From positions 1 to 64,000 of the forward strand of contig NZ_JOCF01000013.1 of the NCBI RefSeq assembly GCF_000720635.1: a stretch of DNA of 64,000 nucleotides. Reading direction: 5' to 3'. Positions 28,697 to 38,684 of the stretch are shown here, in pieces. The DNA is from Streptomyces sp. NRRL WC-3742 (GTDB taxonomy: Bacteria > Actinomycetota > Actinomycetes > Streptomycetales > Streptomycetaceae). The notes below the pieces were generated by a model. The model was not told the DNA's origin. It did no database searches and was given only the letters and a program-made list of their open reading frames with translations. Made by a program: the position numbers and the translations under genes. Position 1 is the first letter of the stretch; the number at the start of each line of letters is the position of its first letter.

Positions 28697-31600
28697 GTAC
28701 GGCGATCTCGGTCGACGACTACCTGACCCACTCCCCCCTTCCTGCGAAGCGGGAGCACTACCGAACCCTCGGTGAGGTGTTCGACGCGGCGGTCGAGACC
28801 TTCGGCGACACCGCGGCCGTCGTCGGCAGCGGGCAACCGCTGTCCTGGGCCCGGTGGAGTGCCGAATCGGGTGCGCTGGCCTGCGGACTGCAGCGCCTGG
28901 GCACCGGCCCCGGTGACGTGGTGGCCGTCCAGCTTCCGAACTCCTGGGCGTTCCTGGTCGCCCACGTCGCCCTGGCACAGCTCGGCGCGGTCCTTCTGCC
29001 GCTGCACATGGCCTACGGGAAGGCCGACGTGGCCGCACTGCTGTCACGCGCGAGAGCCCGTGGCTTGATCGTGGCGGCCGAGCGCGGCGCAGCACTCGGG
29101 GCGGCGCTCGACGGCGGCTCGCCGGTGGGGCCCGGCTCGCTGGAGTGGGTGCTGACCGTCGGAGGTCCGGGCCCGGCGCCGCAGGATGCGCGCGGTGGTG
29201 CCCGGGCGGTGGGGTTCGCGACGTGGGAGGCGCTGCTGCGTGAGTACCGGGGCGCGCGGCCCGGTCCCGTCGTGGTGGACCCCGAGCTGCCGTTCGTGGT
29301 GCTGCCGTCGTCGGGGACCGTCTCCGGCCGGCCGAAGCTCTGCCTGCACAGCCACGGTGCGCTGTTGTCGAATGCCCAGGTGGTCGTGGAGGACGGACGT
29401 GCCGGCGCCGGTGACACCCTCGTCAGCGCCAGCCCCTTCACCCATTTGTTCGGGCTGCTCTCGGTCCACCGGGCCGTCCTCACCGGCGCGCGGCAGGCGC
29501 TGCTGCCGCGCTGGGATGCCGAGGCGTTCCTGGACCTGGCGGGGCCCGCCGGGGCGAGCGTGTTGTTCGCGGTGCCGGCCCAGCTACGGGACCTCGTCCA
29601 ACGCCTTGGCGCTTCGGGGGCGCACGGGCGTCTTGAGCTGCGCGAGGTGCGCACCGGCGGTGCGGCGGTGCCCGGCTCACTGGTGAGCGAGGTGCGACGC
29701 CTGACCGGGGCGGCGACAGTCGTCCAGTGGGGCATGTCGGAGCTCGGCGCGGGCACCATGACCGGCCCGGACGATGCGCCGGAGGTCGCCTCACGCAGCA
29801 TCGGCCGGCCGCTCTCCGGCTCCAGCGCACGCGTGGTGGACGAGGCCGGGCGGAGCTGCCCCGTCGGCCAGGTCGGCGAACTGCAGTACCGCGGGCCGCA
29901 CCTGTTCCGCGGCTACTTGGGTGACCCGCAGGCCACCGAGGCTGCCTTCACCCCGGACGGCTGGCTGCGCACCGGGGATCTGGCCAGCCGCCACCTTGAC
30001 GGCACCTTCGCTTTCCACGGGCGTGACGTGGAGGTGATCAGCGTCGGCGGCCTGAAGTTCAGTGCCTCCACCGTCGAGGCCCTGCTCAGCGACGTCCCGC
30101 AGCTGGCCGCCGCAGCCCTCGTCCCGCGCACCGACGCCCGGCTGGGGCAGTACCCGTGCCTGGTCGCCTCGCTGCGCTCCGGCGCGAGCGTCGATCTGGC
30201 GGTGGTGCGCGCCCATCTGGCGGCCAAGGGCGCGGCGGAGTACCAGCAGCCGCTGGAACTGGTCCTCGTCGACGAGCTGCCGCTCACGCCCACCGGAAAG
30301 GTGGCCCGTGGGCGGCTGGCCGCGCTCCTGACCGCCGACATGGCACACCGGTCGGCGGGGGCGGACCGGTGGCGGACCCGGCTGGCCGCCCTGCCCGCAG
30401 CCGAACAGGCCGCCGCCGCTCTGGCGTTGGTCCACGAGCACCTCGCCGAGCTGCTCCCGGCCCACGCCGTCCGTCCGGAGACCGACCGGCAGACGTTCCG
30501 CGTACTGGGTGTGGACTCGCTCGGTGCGGTGCGCCTGGCCCTGGCCCTGGCCCGCTCGAGCCGGCTCGCACTGGCGACCACCGTGGTCTTCGACCACCCC
30601 ACGCCCGAGGCACTGGCCCGCCACCTGGCAGCGTTTGCCACCGCCCACCGTGACGAGACGCCCGGAGACCGCCCGGCCGCTACGACGGCAGTCGCCCTTG
30701 AAGCGGCCCGGTCGCGGGCCACCGGAGTGGGGGACCTGGACGACCCGATCGCGATCGTGGGAATCGGCTGCCGGTTCCCCGGCGGCGCCACCACCCCCGA
30801 GGACCTGTGGCAGCTCCTGGTGGACGGCGCCGACACGGCGGGCCCTTTCCCCACCGACCGTGGCTGGGATCTGGAGCGGCTGCGGCATCCGCAACCCTCC
30901 CGTCCAGGCCGCTCCAGCACCCACCTCGGCCACTTCCTGACCGGCGCCGGCGAGTTCGACGCCGCGTTCTTCGACATCTCACCGCGCGAGGCGCTGGCGA
31001 TGGACCCGCAGCAGCGGCTGCTGCTGGAGACCGGCTGGGAAGCCCTGGAAAGGGCCGGGCTGGACCCCACCACGCTGCGCGGATCCGACACGGGCGTGTT
31101 CGTCGGCCAGATGGCCGGCGACTACGCTCCCCGGATCACCGAAGCCCCCGAGCTCTTCGACGGCCTGCTGCTCACCGGCAACGCCGCGAGCGTCGCCGCC
31201 GGGCGGATCTCCTACACCCTCGGCCTCAACGGCCCCGCCCTGACCGTCGACACCGCCTGCTCCTCCTCCCTGGTCGCCGTGCACCTGGCCGCCCAGTCGC
31301 TGCGCCGGGGCGAGTGCTCACTGGCGCTGGCCGCAGGAGCCACCGTGATGGCCTCCCCGGCCTCCTTCGTCGACTTCAGCCGCCAAGGCGCGCTCGCCCC
31401 GGACGGGCGCTGCAAGGCGTTCGCGGCCACCGCGGACGGCACGGCCTGGGGGGAGGGAGTCGCCGTCCTGGTACTGGAGCGACTGTCCCGGGCCAGGCGC
31501 AACGGGCACCCGGTCCGCGCCGTCCTGGCCGCATCGGCCGTCAACCAGGACGGGGCGAGCAACGGCCTGACCGCCCCCAACGGGCTCGCCCAGCAACAGC

Positions 31601-34600
31601 TGATCCGCCGAGCCCTGGCCGATGCCCGGCTGGAGCCCGGCCAGATCGACGTCATCGAGGCCCACGGCACCGGCACACCCCTCGGCGACCGGATCGAGGC
31701 CGAGGCGCTGGACGCCGTCTTCGGCCCCGGCCGCGACCCGGCGCGCGCACTGCGGCTGGGATCCGTCAAGGCGAACATCGGCCACACCCAGGCGGCCGCC
31801 GGCATGGCGGGAGTCATCAAGACGGTGCTGGCGCTACGCCACGGCCAGCTGCCCCGCACCCCGCACACGCACACCCTCCACCCCTTCGGCGGCAACCACG
31901 GCGGCGCTCTCCGGTTGCTGCCGCAATCCGAGCCGTGGCCACCGTCGCAGCGCGTACGCCGCGCCGGGGTGTCGGCCTTCGGCATCGGCGGAACCAACGC
32001 CCACGTCATCCTCGAGGAAGCGCCCAGGCCGCAGACGGAGCCGCTCACCTCGGCGGCGTGCGAGAGCACCGGCAGCGATCGGGCCTGCGGGCCGGCCCTG
32101 ATCGGCGAACAGCCGACGCCCTGGGTGCTGTCCGCCCGCAGCGCACCCGCCCTGCGCGAACTCGCCGCCCGCCTCGTGCCGCTCGCCACCGGCCCCGAGT
32201 CACCCGGGGCGGCCCGGGCCCTGGCCACGACCAGAGCGGCGTTCGAGCACCGCGCGGTCGTCATCGCGCGAGAGCCCGCCGAGGCGGCCGCGGGCCTGCG
32301 TTCGCTCGCCGACGGCACCCTGTCCGCCGACGCGGTCACGGGCCTTGCCCGACCGGCGGGCCGCACCGTGTTCGTCTTCCCCGGGCAGGGCGCGCAGTGG
32401 CAGGGCATGGCAGCCGACCTGCTCGCCGAGTCCGACGTGTTCGCCGACGCCATGGCCGCCTGCGACGAGGCCCTCGCACCGCACGTCGACTGGTCGGTTC
32501 GTGCCGTCCTGCGCGGGGCCGCCCGCCAACCGGGGCTGGAGCAGGTCGAGGTGGCGCAGACCTGCCTGTTCGCCGTGATGGTCGCCCTGGCCGAACTGTG
32601 GGCCCATCACGGCGTGCGCCCGCACGCTGTGGTCGGACACAGCCAGGGCGAGATCGCCGCCGCCCACGTCTGCGGGGCGTTGACCCTCGACGAAGCCGCC
32701 AGGGTGGTGGCCCAACGGGCGAAGGCGGTCGGCGCACTGTCCGGCGGGCGGATGGCAGCCGTCGCACTGCCTCGCGGCGAACTCGACCACCACCTGGCCC
32801 GGTACCCGGGCCAGGTCTGGCTGGCGGCGGACAACGGCCCCCGCTCCACTGTGGTTTCCGGCACCGCCGACGCCGTGACCCAGCTGGTCGCCGAACTCGA
32901 CCGGCGCACGGTGCGCGCCAGCCTGCTGGCCGTCGACTACGCCTCCCACTGCCCCGCGATGGAACCCGCCGAGGCCCACCTGACGAACGGCCTCAGCGAG
33001 CTGCGACCCCGGTCGGCCGAGGTGCCGTTCTATTCCACCCTCACCCCCGGCCCCCTGGACACCACCGCCCTGACCGCCCGGTACTGGTACCGCAACTTGC
33101 GCCACCCGGTCGAGTTCGGCGCCACGATCCGTGCCCTGCTCAGCGCAGGCTGCCGCGACTTCATCGAGATCAGCCCGCACCCCGTGCTCACCCACGCGAT
33201 CCTGGAGACCGCCGAACAGACCGGCCGGCCGGCCACCGCAGTGGGCACCCTGCGCCGCGGCGAGGGCGGACTACGGCGTTTCCTGCTCTCGGCCGCGCAG
33301 GCATACACCCACGGGGCACCCCTCTCCTGGCCCACCCTGTTCGCCGGCCCCCAGGCGCAGCACACCGACCTGCCGACCTACCCGTTCCAGCGCGAGCGCT
33401 ACTGGCTCACCACCCCCTCCTCACCCCGCCGGCGCCCCATGGATTCGGCCGTCCAGGAGGCGGACGCACCCGCCCGGCCCGACGAAGCGGACCTGCTGGC
33501 GTTGGTCCGCGAGCAGGCCGCGATCGTCCTCGGCCACCGCGACGGCACCAGCATCGAACCGGACGAGGCGTTCGCCGCCCTGGGCACGACGTCGCTGACA
33601 GCCGTCGAACTGCGCACCCGCCTGGCCGGCCTGCTCCACCTGTCCTTGCCCGCAGCGGTCGTCCTGGACCACCGCACGCCCCGCGCCCTTGCCGCCCACC
33701 TGCGGAGCCTGCGGCAGGACACGGACGGACGCAACGGCGCACCCGAGGCCCCGGGCACGGAGCCGCTGCACACCCTCGACGCCCTCTACCTGCACGCCTG
33801 CCGAACCGGCCAGGGGACGGTCGCCGCCGAGCTGATCGGCGCGGCAGCCAAGCTCCGCCCGACGTTCACGGCCGCCCACGCCGACGACCACGCGTCCGAG
33901 GTGACCCGCCTCGCACCAGCCGCCGCACGACCCGCCCTGTTCTGCTTCCCGTCCCTGCTGCCCACCTCCGGCGCCCACGAGTACACCTCGCTCGCCGGGG
34001 CACTGCGCGGCGTCCGCGAGGTGCAGGTCCTCGCCCAGCCCGGCGTCGAGTCCGGTCGGCTGCTCCCGGCCGACCTCGACGCCTTGGCCGGCGCGCACGT
34101 GGCCGCGTTGCGGCGGCACGCCGGGTCCGGGCAGTTCCTGCTCTGCGGGCACTCCTCCGGTGGGCTGGTCGCGCACGCGGTCGCGGCCAGGCTCGAAGGA
34201 CTCGGCCGGCCCGCGCTCGGACTCGTCCTCCTGGACACCCCCTGGCCCGACGACACGCTGCTGCACCGACTGCTGCCGCGCGCCCTGGAGCACACCGCCG
34301 CCCAGGCCCTCGCCGTATCCGGCATCGGCGCCGACCGGCTCACGGCCGCGGGCGCGTACCTGCGCCTGCTGGCGGGCCGGCAACCGGCTCCCGTCACCAC
34401 CCCCACCCTGCTGCTGCGCGCACAGGATCCCACCGAGTCCCTCGCCGGCAACGGCCCGACGGCCACACCGTGGCAGCTGCCGCACACCCTGATCGACGTC
34501 CCCGGCGACCACTTCACGATGCTCACCCACCACGCCCCCGCGCTTGCGGAGGCGATCGGCAGCTGGGATCCCGCCCCCGGTCCGGGGCACCCGGCCGCCA

Positions 34601-34668
34601 CACCCCACCTGAGGGCCGCACCCCGCCCGACCGCCGCAGCCCGTCCGCTTCCTGGAGCAGCCCAGTGA
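28693..34668 (+). CDS. Single-module type I PKS: acyl-CoA ligase-ACP-KS-AT-ACP-TE
   Basis: 1991 aa. The approximate domain order is as follows. Residues 1-545: aryl/acyl-CoA ligase (LPSSGTVSGRPK, WGMSELGAGTM, LTPTGKVARG with the catalytic Lys). ACP1: LGVDSLGAV, Ser ~609. KS from ~683: DTACSSSL Cys856, EAHGTGTPLGD and KANIGHTQAAAG. AT from ~1230: GHSQGEIAAAH, with YASH near 1416, a methylmalonyl-CoA signature. ACP2: LGTTSLTAV, Ser ~1635. TE: GHSSGG ~1819 and GDHFTM His ~1939. No KR, DH or ER is seen. Predicted product: an aryl (e.g. coumaroyl, cinnamoyl or benzoyl) starter extended once with methylmalonate and released as a beta-keto acid, possibly decarboxylating to a ketone. It is coupled to the methyltransferase upstream and the oxidase-like gene downstream. 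Confidence 0.95.
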   Translation: MSTAISVDDYLTHSPLPAKREHYRTLGEVFDAAVETFGDTAAVVGSGQPLSWARWSAESGALACGLQRLGTGPGDVVAVQLPNSWAFLVAHVALAQLGAVLLPLHMAYGKADVAALLSRARARGLIVAAERGAALGAALDGGSPVGPGSLEWVLTVGGPGPAPQDARGGARAVGFATWEALLREYRGARPGPVVVDPELPFVVLPSSGTVSGRPKLCLHSHGALLSNAQVVVEDGRAGAGDTLVSASPFTHLFGLLSVHRAVLTGARQALLPRWDAEAFLDLAGPAGASVLFAVPAQLRDLVQRLGASGAHGRLELREVRTGGAAVPGSLVSEVRRLTGAATVVQWGMSELGAGTMTGPDDAPEVASRSIGRPLSGSSARVVDEAGRSCPVGQVGELQYRGPHLFRGYLGDPQATEAAFTPDGWLRTGDLASRHLDGTFAFHGRDVEVISVGGLKFSASTVEALLSDVPQLAAAALVPRTDARLGQYPCLVASLRSGASVDLAVVRAHLAAKGAAEYQQPLELVLVDELPLTPTGKVARGRLAALLTADMAHRSAGADRWRTRLAALPAAEQAAAALALVHEHLAELLPAHAVRPETDRQTFRVLGVDSLGAVRLALALARSSRLALATTVVFDHPTPEALARHLAAFATAHRDETPGDRPAATTAVALEAARSRATGVGDLDDPIAIVGIGCRFPGGATTPEDLWQLLVDGADTAGPFPTDRGWDLERLRHPQPSRPGRSSTHLGHFLTGAGEFDAAFFDISPREALAMDPQQRLLLETGWEALERAGLDPTTLRGSDTGVFVGQMAGDYAPRITEAPELFDGLLLTGNAASVAAGRISYTLGLNGPALTVDTACSSSLVAVHLAAQSLRRGECSLALAAGATVMASPASFVDFSRQGALAPDGRCKAFAATADGTAWGEGVAVLVLERLSRARRNGHPVRAVLAASAVNQDGASNGLTAPNGLAQQQLIRRALADARLEPGQIDVIEAHGTGTPLGDRIEAEALDAVFGPGRDPARALRLGSVKANIGHTQAAAGMAGVIKTVLALRHGQLPRTPHTHTLHPFGGNHGGALRLLPQSEPWPPSQRVRRAGVSAFGIGGTNAHVILEEAPRPQTEPLTSAACESTGSDRACGPALIGEQPTPWVLSARSAPALRELAARLVPLATGPESPGAARALATTRAAFEHRAVVIAREPAEAAAGLRSLADGTLSADAVTGLARPAGRTVFVFPGQGAQWQGMAADLLAESDVFADAMAACDEALAPHVDWSVRAVLRGAARQPGLEQVEVAQTCLFAVMVALAELWAHHGVRPHAVVGHSQGEIAAAHVCGALTLDEAARVVAQRAKAVGALSGGRMAAVALPRGELDHHLARYPGQVWLAADNGPRSTVVSGTADAVTQLVAELDRRTVRASLLAVDYASHCPAMEPAEAHLTNGLSELRPRSAEVPFYSTLTPGPLDTTALTARYWYRNLRHPVEFGATIRALLSAGCRDFIEISPHPVLTHAILETAEQTGRPATAVGTLRRGEGGLRRFLLSAAQAYTHGAPLSWPTLFAGPQAQHTDLPTYPFQRERYWLTTPSSPRRRPMDSAVQEADAPARPDEADLLALVREQAAIVLGHRDGTSIEPDEAFAALGTTSLTAVELRTRLAGLLHLSLPAAVVLDHRTPRALAAHLRSLRQDTDGRNGAPEAPGTEPLHTLDALYLHACRTGQGTVAAELIGAAAKLRPTFTAAHADDHASEVTRLAPAAARPALFCFPSLLPTSGAHEYTSLAGALRGVREVQVLAQPGVESGRLLPADLDALAGAHVAALRRHAGSGQFLLCGHSSGGLVAHAVAARLEGLGRPALGLVLLDTPWPDDTLLHRLLPRALEHTAAQALAVSGIGADRLTAAGAYLRLLAGRQPAPVTTPTLLLRAQDPTESLAGNGPTATPWQLPHTLIDVPGDHFTMLTHHAPALAEAIGSWDPAPGPGHPAATPHLRAAPRPTAAARPLPGAAQ

Positions 34669-36371
34669 CCACGACCGCCCCGTCCGACGGCGATCTCGCC
34701 CAGCTGTTCATCCGTTCCCTGCTCGCCAAGCCCACCCCGGCCGACGACCGGCCGAGGCCGGCGGCGCCGTACGAGGGCCTGCGCCACCTTCAAGCCCTGT
34801 TGGACGAGAAGCAGCCCCTGATCGCCGACCGGCTCAGACTGCGCTCGCTGCTGGAGCTGTGCGCGATCAGCGATCCACGGCTCTTCCACGCGATGTTCCT
34901 CCACCACTGCATGACGATCGGCACCGCGCTCGACCAGGGCGCCTGCCAGGAGGACGTGGCAGCCCTCGCCTCAGGAGAGTGGATCGGCGCCGCCCTGATG
35001 AACGAGACCGGCTGCGGCAACAGCAGCTCGGCCGTGCGCACCGAGGCCCGTTACGACCCCGCGCGCGGTGACTTCGTGCTGCACACCCCGACGCCCGAGG
35101 CCGCCAAGGGCCCGGCCAACGTCGGCCTGGACGGCTTTGCGCGCCTGGCCGTCGTCAGCGCCCGGCTCGTCGCCGCCGGGACGGACCGCGGAACCGCGCT
35201 GTTCCTCGTCGCCCTCCGTGACGAGGACGGCCCCTGCCCGGGAGTCGCCATCGAAGCCCTCCCACCCGTCGCACAGCTGCCCATGGACTACGCCACCGTC
35301 CGCTTCGACCACGTCCGCGTTCCCCGCGCCCGCTGGCTCGCCGACGGAGCGTGGATCGCCGAGGACGGGTCCTTCCACGACCCGCTCGAAACCGCCGACG
35401 CCCGCACCCGGCGCAGCCTGGGCATGGCCCGCTTCTGCTGGGGCGCGATCAGCGCAGGACTTGCGGCAGTGGCCCGGGGCAGCGCAGCACTCGCCCTCAC
35501 CCACGCCCGCCACCGCCGGACCGCCGACCGCCTGGCCGGCCAGGTCCCTGCGCTGAACCACCTGGGCCAGCAGCGGCTGCTGTTCGGCGCCACCGCCCAG
35601 GCCCTCGCGGCCACCGCCGTCGCCCACCGGGCCACCCGGCGCAGTTGGCACATCCCGCCGGGCGGTGGGCGCGGCAGCGGCCCGGACGGGTCCGCCATGC
35701 GCGAGCTGGCCCTGGCCAAGGTCACCACCGACACCCTCGCCGACGCGGCGGTGACCCGCTGCCGCTCCGCCGGCGGCACAGCCGCCTTCTTCTCACTCAG
35801 CCGCCTGGGCTGCTATCAGTCCTTCACCCAGACATACGCCTCAGCGGGCGGCGACAACCGAATGATCCTGCTGGACGCCGCCTGGACCATGGCCACCGGA
35901 CAGGACTACCAGCCGCCGGACGAGACCTCGGCACCGGACGACCACACCCGGCTGCTACGCGCCCGCGAACGGCTCCTGCACACCGAGCTCACCGCCCATC
36001 TGCCCCAGCCCGCGGACACCGCCGTCACCTTCGACATCTGGAACGAGCGGACCGAGCTGGCCCAGCGCTTCGCCCTGGCCCACGCGGCGCGCACCACCGC
36101 CGAGACCCTGCACGAAAAGTGGCACACCCCAACCCTGCTTCCCGCTCCGGATCGTGCGCTGCTCGCCGACCTCTACCAGCTGCACTGCCTGGAACAGATC
36201 GACGCCCACAGCGGCTGGTACCTCGCCCACGGCCTGCTCACCGCGCAGCAGGTACTCGCGCTGCCGGAGCAGGCCGACCAGGCGTGCCGCCGCCTGGCCC
36301 CCCACGCCCAGGCCCTCACCGAGCTGCTCCAGGTACCCGACGCGCTCCTGCACGGCCCACTCCACCCGTAA
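34665..36371 (+). CDS. Acyl-CoA oxidase/dehydrogenase-like protein, catalytic Glu replaced
   Basis: 568 aa. The GTG at 34665 overlaps the PKS stop (GTGA), with GGAG upstream. The flavoprotein fold is shown by FLHHCMTIGTALDQG, MNETGCGNSSSAVRTEARYD (FAD-binding region), LPMDYATVRFDHVRVPRARWL, and a C-terminal helical region. In acyl-CoA oxidases the catalytic base is the Glu of an EGDN/EGEN motif. Here the matching block reads SAGGDNRMILLD, with Gly in that place. It may be a hydroxylase or non-dehydrogenating variant, or use another base. Tight coupling points to a tailoring step on the PKS product. The second copy at 36930-38684 keeps the Glu. Confidence 0.9.
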   Translation: MTTTAPSDGDLAQLFIRSLLAKPTPADDRPRPAAPYEGLRHLQALLDEKQPLIADRLRLRSLLELCAISDPRLFHAMFLHHCMTIGTALDQGACQEDVAALASGEWIGAALMNETGCGNSSSAVRTEARYDPARGDFVLHTPTPEAAKGPANVGLDGFARLAVVSARLVAAGTDRGTALFLVALRDEDGPCPGVAIEALPPVAQLPMDYATVRFDHVRVPRARWLADGAWIAEDGSFHDPLETADARTRRSLGMARFCWGAISAGLAAVARGSAALALTHARHRRTADRLAGQVPALNHLGQQRLLFGATAQALAATAVAHRATRRSWHIPPGGGRGSGPDGSAMRELALAKVTTDTLADAAVTRCRSAGGTAAFFSLSRLGCYQSFTQTYASAGGDNRMILLDAAWTMATGQDYQPPDETSAPDDHTRLLRARERLLHTELTAHLPQPADTAVTFDIWNERTELAQRFALAHAARTTAETLHEKWHTPTLLPAPDRALLADLYQLHCLEQIDAHSGWYLAHGLLTAQQVLALPEQADQACRRLAPHAQALTELLQVPDALLHGPLHP

Positions 36372-36573
36372 CCTGACCGCCCCCACGGAACCTTGAACTC
36401 GTTTCCGCCGGCCGCCCCGCCCGTTGGATCTGTTGTGGCGGTCTCGACTCCTGCCGGACGAGCGCCGAGAGCCGTCGCACACAGGCGCCGGGGAAGCAAT
36501 CCACTCCTTTGCCCTCACGGTGGGTGGCGCATGACGCCGTCAGCCACCCACCACCCTCACCCGGAGGTGACCC

Positions 36574-36860
36574 ATGCCCACCGCGCCCCCTCGTGCCCGG
36601 CAGCGAGAGGCGACCGGGGCCGGCCGTTCGGAGCGGCGGATCAAGGCCGCCGGGTTCCCCGCACCAAGTCGCTGCGGACCTTCGACTTCGACGCCAACCC
36701 CAACATCGACCCCGCCGTGGTCAACTCCCTCGCCAGCGGCGAGTGGATCAAGAAGAGCCAGCCGCTCTGCCTGATCGGCGACTCCGGCACCGGCAAGTCC
36801 CACATGCTCATCGCCACGGGCACCGAGGCCGCCATGCAGGGCTACCGCGAGCGTGGCGAC
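36574..36860 (+). pseudogene. IS21-family IstB helper ATPase remnant
   Basis: Two overlapping frames give SERRIKAAGFP, then RTKSLRTFDFDANPNIDP, LASGEWIKKSQPLCLIGDSG and TGKSHMLIATGTEAAM. This is the N-terminal half of IstB up to the Walker A motif (GDSGTGKS). A one-base deletion near 36,661 breaks the frame, and homology stops after about 36,855. No IstA partner or IS ends are visible. Confidence 0.8.
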
Positions 36861-36929
36861 CTGAGGCGGCGGGTCCAGGTGCTGCGCGCGGCCCCTGGAC
36901 GCGAATAACGTCGAAGTCCTGCTGGAGTA

Positions 36930-38684
36930 TCAGGACAACGGCTTGCTGTCCCACTGCCAGGGGGTGATGGCGGTCCAGGCATGAAGGTAGTCGCGGGCTG
37001 CGAAGGCCGAGGGGACGAGGTCGGGAGTGACGCCGAAGGCGTCCGTCAGGGTGGGCAGGGCCTCCGCGAGGGTGCGCAGCAGATCGCCCTGCAGCGCCGT
37101 CAGTTCTTGGGCGGTGGTCGCGTCGAGCTGGCCGTGTGCGGTGTACCAGCCCGCGTGGGCCAGCACGCGGTCGCATCCGTACAGTTGGGCGAGGCCGCAC
37201 AGGAGTGAGCCGGCCTGGCCTTGGTGCTGGTGGGCGTCCTCGTGGAGTGCGTGTGCGGCCCAGGCGGTGGCGGTGGCCTCGGCGAGCGCGGTCGCGTCGG
37301 TTCCCGAGAGCGGGTCGGCGTCGGTCAGCAGGGTACGGGCGCGCTGGTCGAGCAGGCGCAGCCAGACCGGAGCGTCGGCAGGGGGTTCGGGCAGTGGGGT
37401 GGTGCGGGCGCCGGCGAGGGCTCGGCCGGCGGCGACCTGGAGGACCTGGTTGTCGCCCTCGGCGGTGATGACACCCTGGGTGATCCCCAGGTAGTCGGTG
37501 ATCATGTTGGTGCGGAACATGCCTTGTGCGCCGAGGCGTTCGCGGCACTCCTGCAAGGCGGCAAGGGCGGTCGCCGACAGGAGGGGCTTGGTGAGCATGG
37601 CCAGGGCTGCGGATTCCGGGCCGGGGGTGTCCGGATCGCTCAAGGCGGCGCGGGCGCGGTTGCCGAGCGCCGTCGCGGCGTAGAGGCGGGCAGCGGCGAG
37701 GGTCAGCGGGGTGCGGACGTTGTCCCGGTCGATCATGGGAACCTGACGGGCGGTGAGCCGCTGTCGTGCGTAGGAGACCGTGATCCACAGAGCCGAGCGG
37801 GCTGCGGCGAGCGAGCCGCAGGCGAGCCCGACACGGCCGGCGTGGAGCTGCTCGATCGTGTGATGGAAGCGGCTGCGCAGGCTCTCCTGGCTGTGGAAGG
37901 AGCCGTCGGCATCGAAGTGGGCGATGCCGCCCGAGAGCCAGCCATCCTCGGGTACCACGGCACCGTCGAAGCGGATCATCGCATTGTCCATGGGGCAGAA
38001 GCCCTTGTCGGGCATGCGGTGCACGCTGACTCCGACCGGGTCCTGGTGTGAGCGGCGCAGCGGGAGCAGGAAGGGAAACACGCCCTCGTCGCGTCCGTCG
38101 GCGATGAGGCGGGCGGCAACCACCGTCATGCGCGGCACGCTCTTCTCGGCGACGTTGGGCATGAACTTGACCGCTGCCGGTGTGGGTGTGTGGAGGGTGA
38201 AGTGGCGCTGGTCGGGATTCCAGCGGGCTTCGGTGTGCATCTCCAGCACGTTGCTGCCGTAGCCGAGTTCGGTCAGCAGGAAGACGCCGACGTGTCCGGC
38301 GTCGTCGAGGGCTGAAAGCGCTCGCTCCTGCCGTTCGGTGGCGCGTCCGAGGCGTTGGATGGCCCCGATGGTGAGGGTGAAGTGCCCGCTGAGGATGAGG
38401 AAGAGGTCCGGGGCGGCGACGGCCGCCCAGTCGAAGAGGGAGAACATCACGGCCGGATCGGCGGCGATCTTGCGGGAAGGGCCCAGTCGTGCGACGAGGC
38501 CGCGCAGTTGCTTGTACGCATCCCGGGCACGGTCGGTGTCGGTGCGCCCCATGTCGCAGGGGACGATGATCTCTCTGATCGCGCGGCGCACCGCCTCGCT
38601 GGCCTCGTGGCGACCGCCGTAGACAAAGGCGGCAAGCGCCTGGGTGACGGGGTCTGCGGCTGGGGGTGTCTGTGCGGAGGTCAC
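36930..38684 (-). CDS. Acyl-CoA oxidase family flavoprotein
   Basis: 584 aa. The GTG at 38684 has GGAAAGGA upstream; the frame stays open further but without similarity. The acyl-CoA oxidase fold is shown by ILSGHFTLTIGAIQRLG, LLTELGYGSNVLEMHTEA (FAD region), CPMDNAMIRFDGAVVPEDGWL, and AEGDNQVLQVAAGRAL with the catalytic Glu. It would oxidise an acyl-CoA or acyl-ACP to the 2,3-enoyl form with O2 as acceptor. It is paralogous to the PKS-coupled gene, and an IS21 scrap separates the two. It may belong to the same pathway. Confidence 0.9.
   Translation of the reverse strand: MTSAQTPPAADPVTQALAAFVYGGRHEASEAVRRAIREIIVPCDMGRTDTDRARDAYKQLRGLVARLGPSRKIAADPAVMFSLFDWAAVAAPDLFLILSGHFTLTIGAIQRLGRATERQERALSALDDAGHVGVFLLTELGYGSNVLEMHTEARWNPDQRHFTLHTPTPAAVKFMPNVAEKSVPRMTVVAARLIADGRDEGVFPFLLPLRRSHQDPVGVSVHRMPDKGFCPMDNAMIRFDGAVVPEDGWLSGGIAHFDADGSFHSQESLRSRFHHTIEQLHAGRVGLACGSLAAARSALWITVSYARQRLTARQVPMIDRDNVRTPLTLAAARLYAATALGNRARAALSDPDTPGPESAALAMLTKPLLSATALAALQECRERLGAQGMFRTNMITDYLGITQGVITAEGDNQVLQVAAGRALAGARTTPLPEPPADAPVWLRLLDQRARTLLTDADPLSGTDATALAEATATAWAAHALHEDAHQHQGQAGSLLCGLAQLYGCDRVLAHAGWYTAHGQLDATTAQELTALQGDLLRTLAEALPTLTDAFGVTPDLVPSAFAARDYLHAWTAITPWQWDSKPLS

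Noticed and set aside
30807..36371. A continuous frame of 1854 codons in front of the PKS-coupled oxidase gene
   Set aside because: It reads the PKS gene out of frame as Arg/Pro-rich sequence. The real start is the GTG overlapping the PKS stop.
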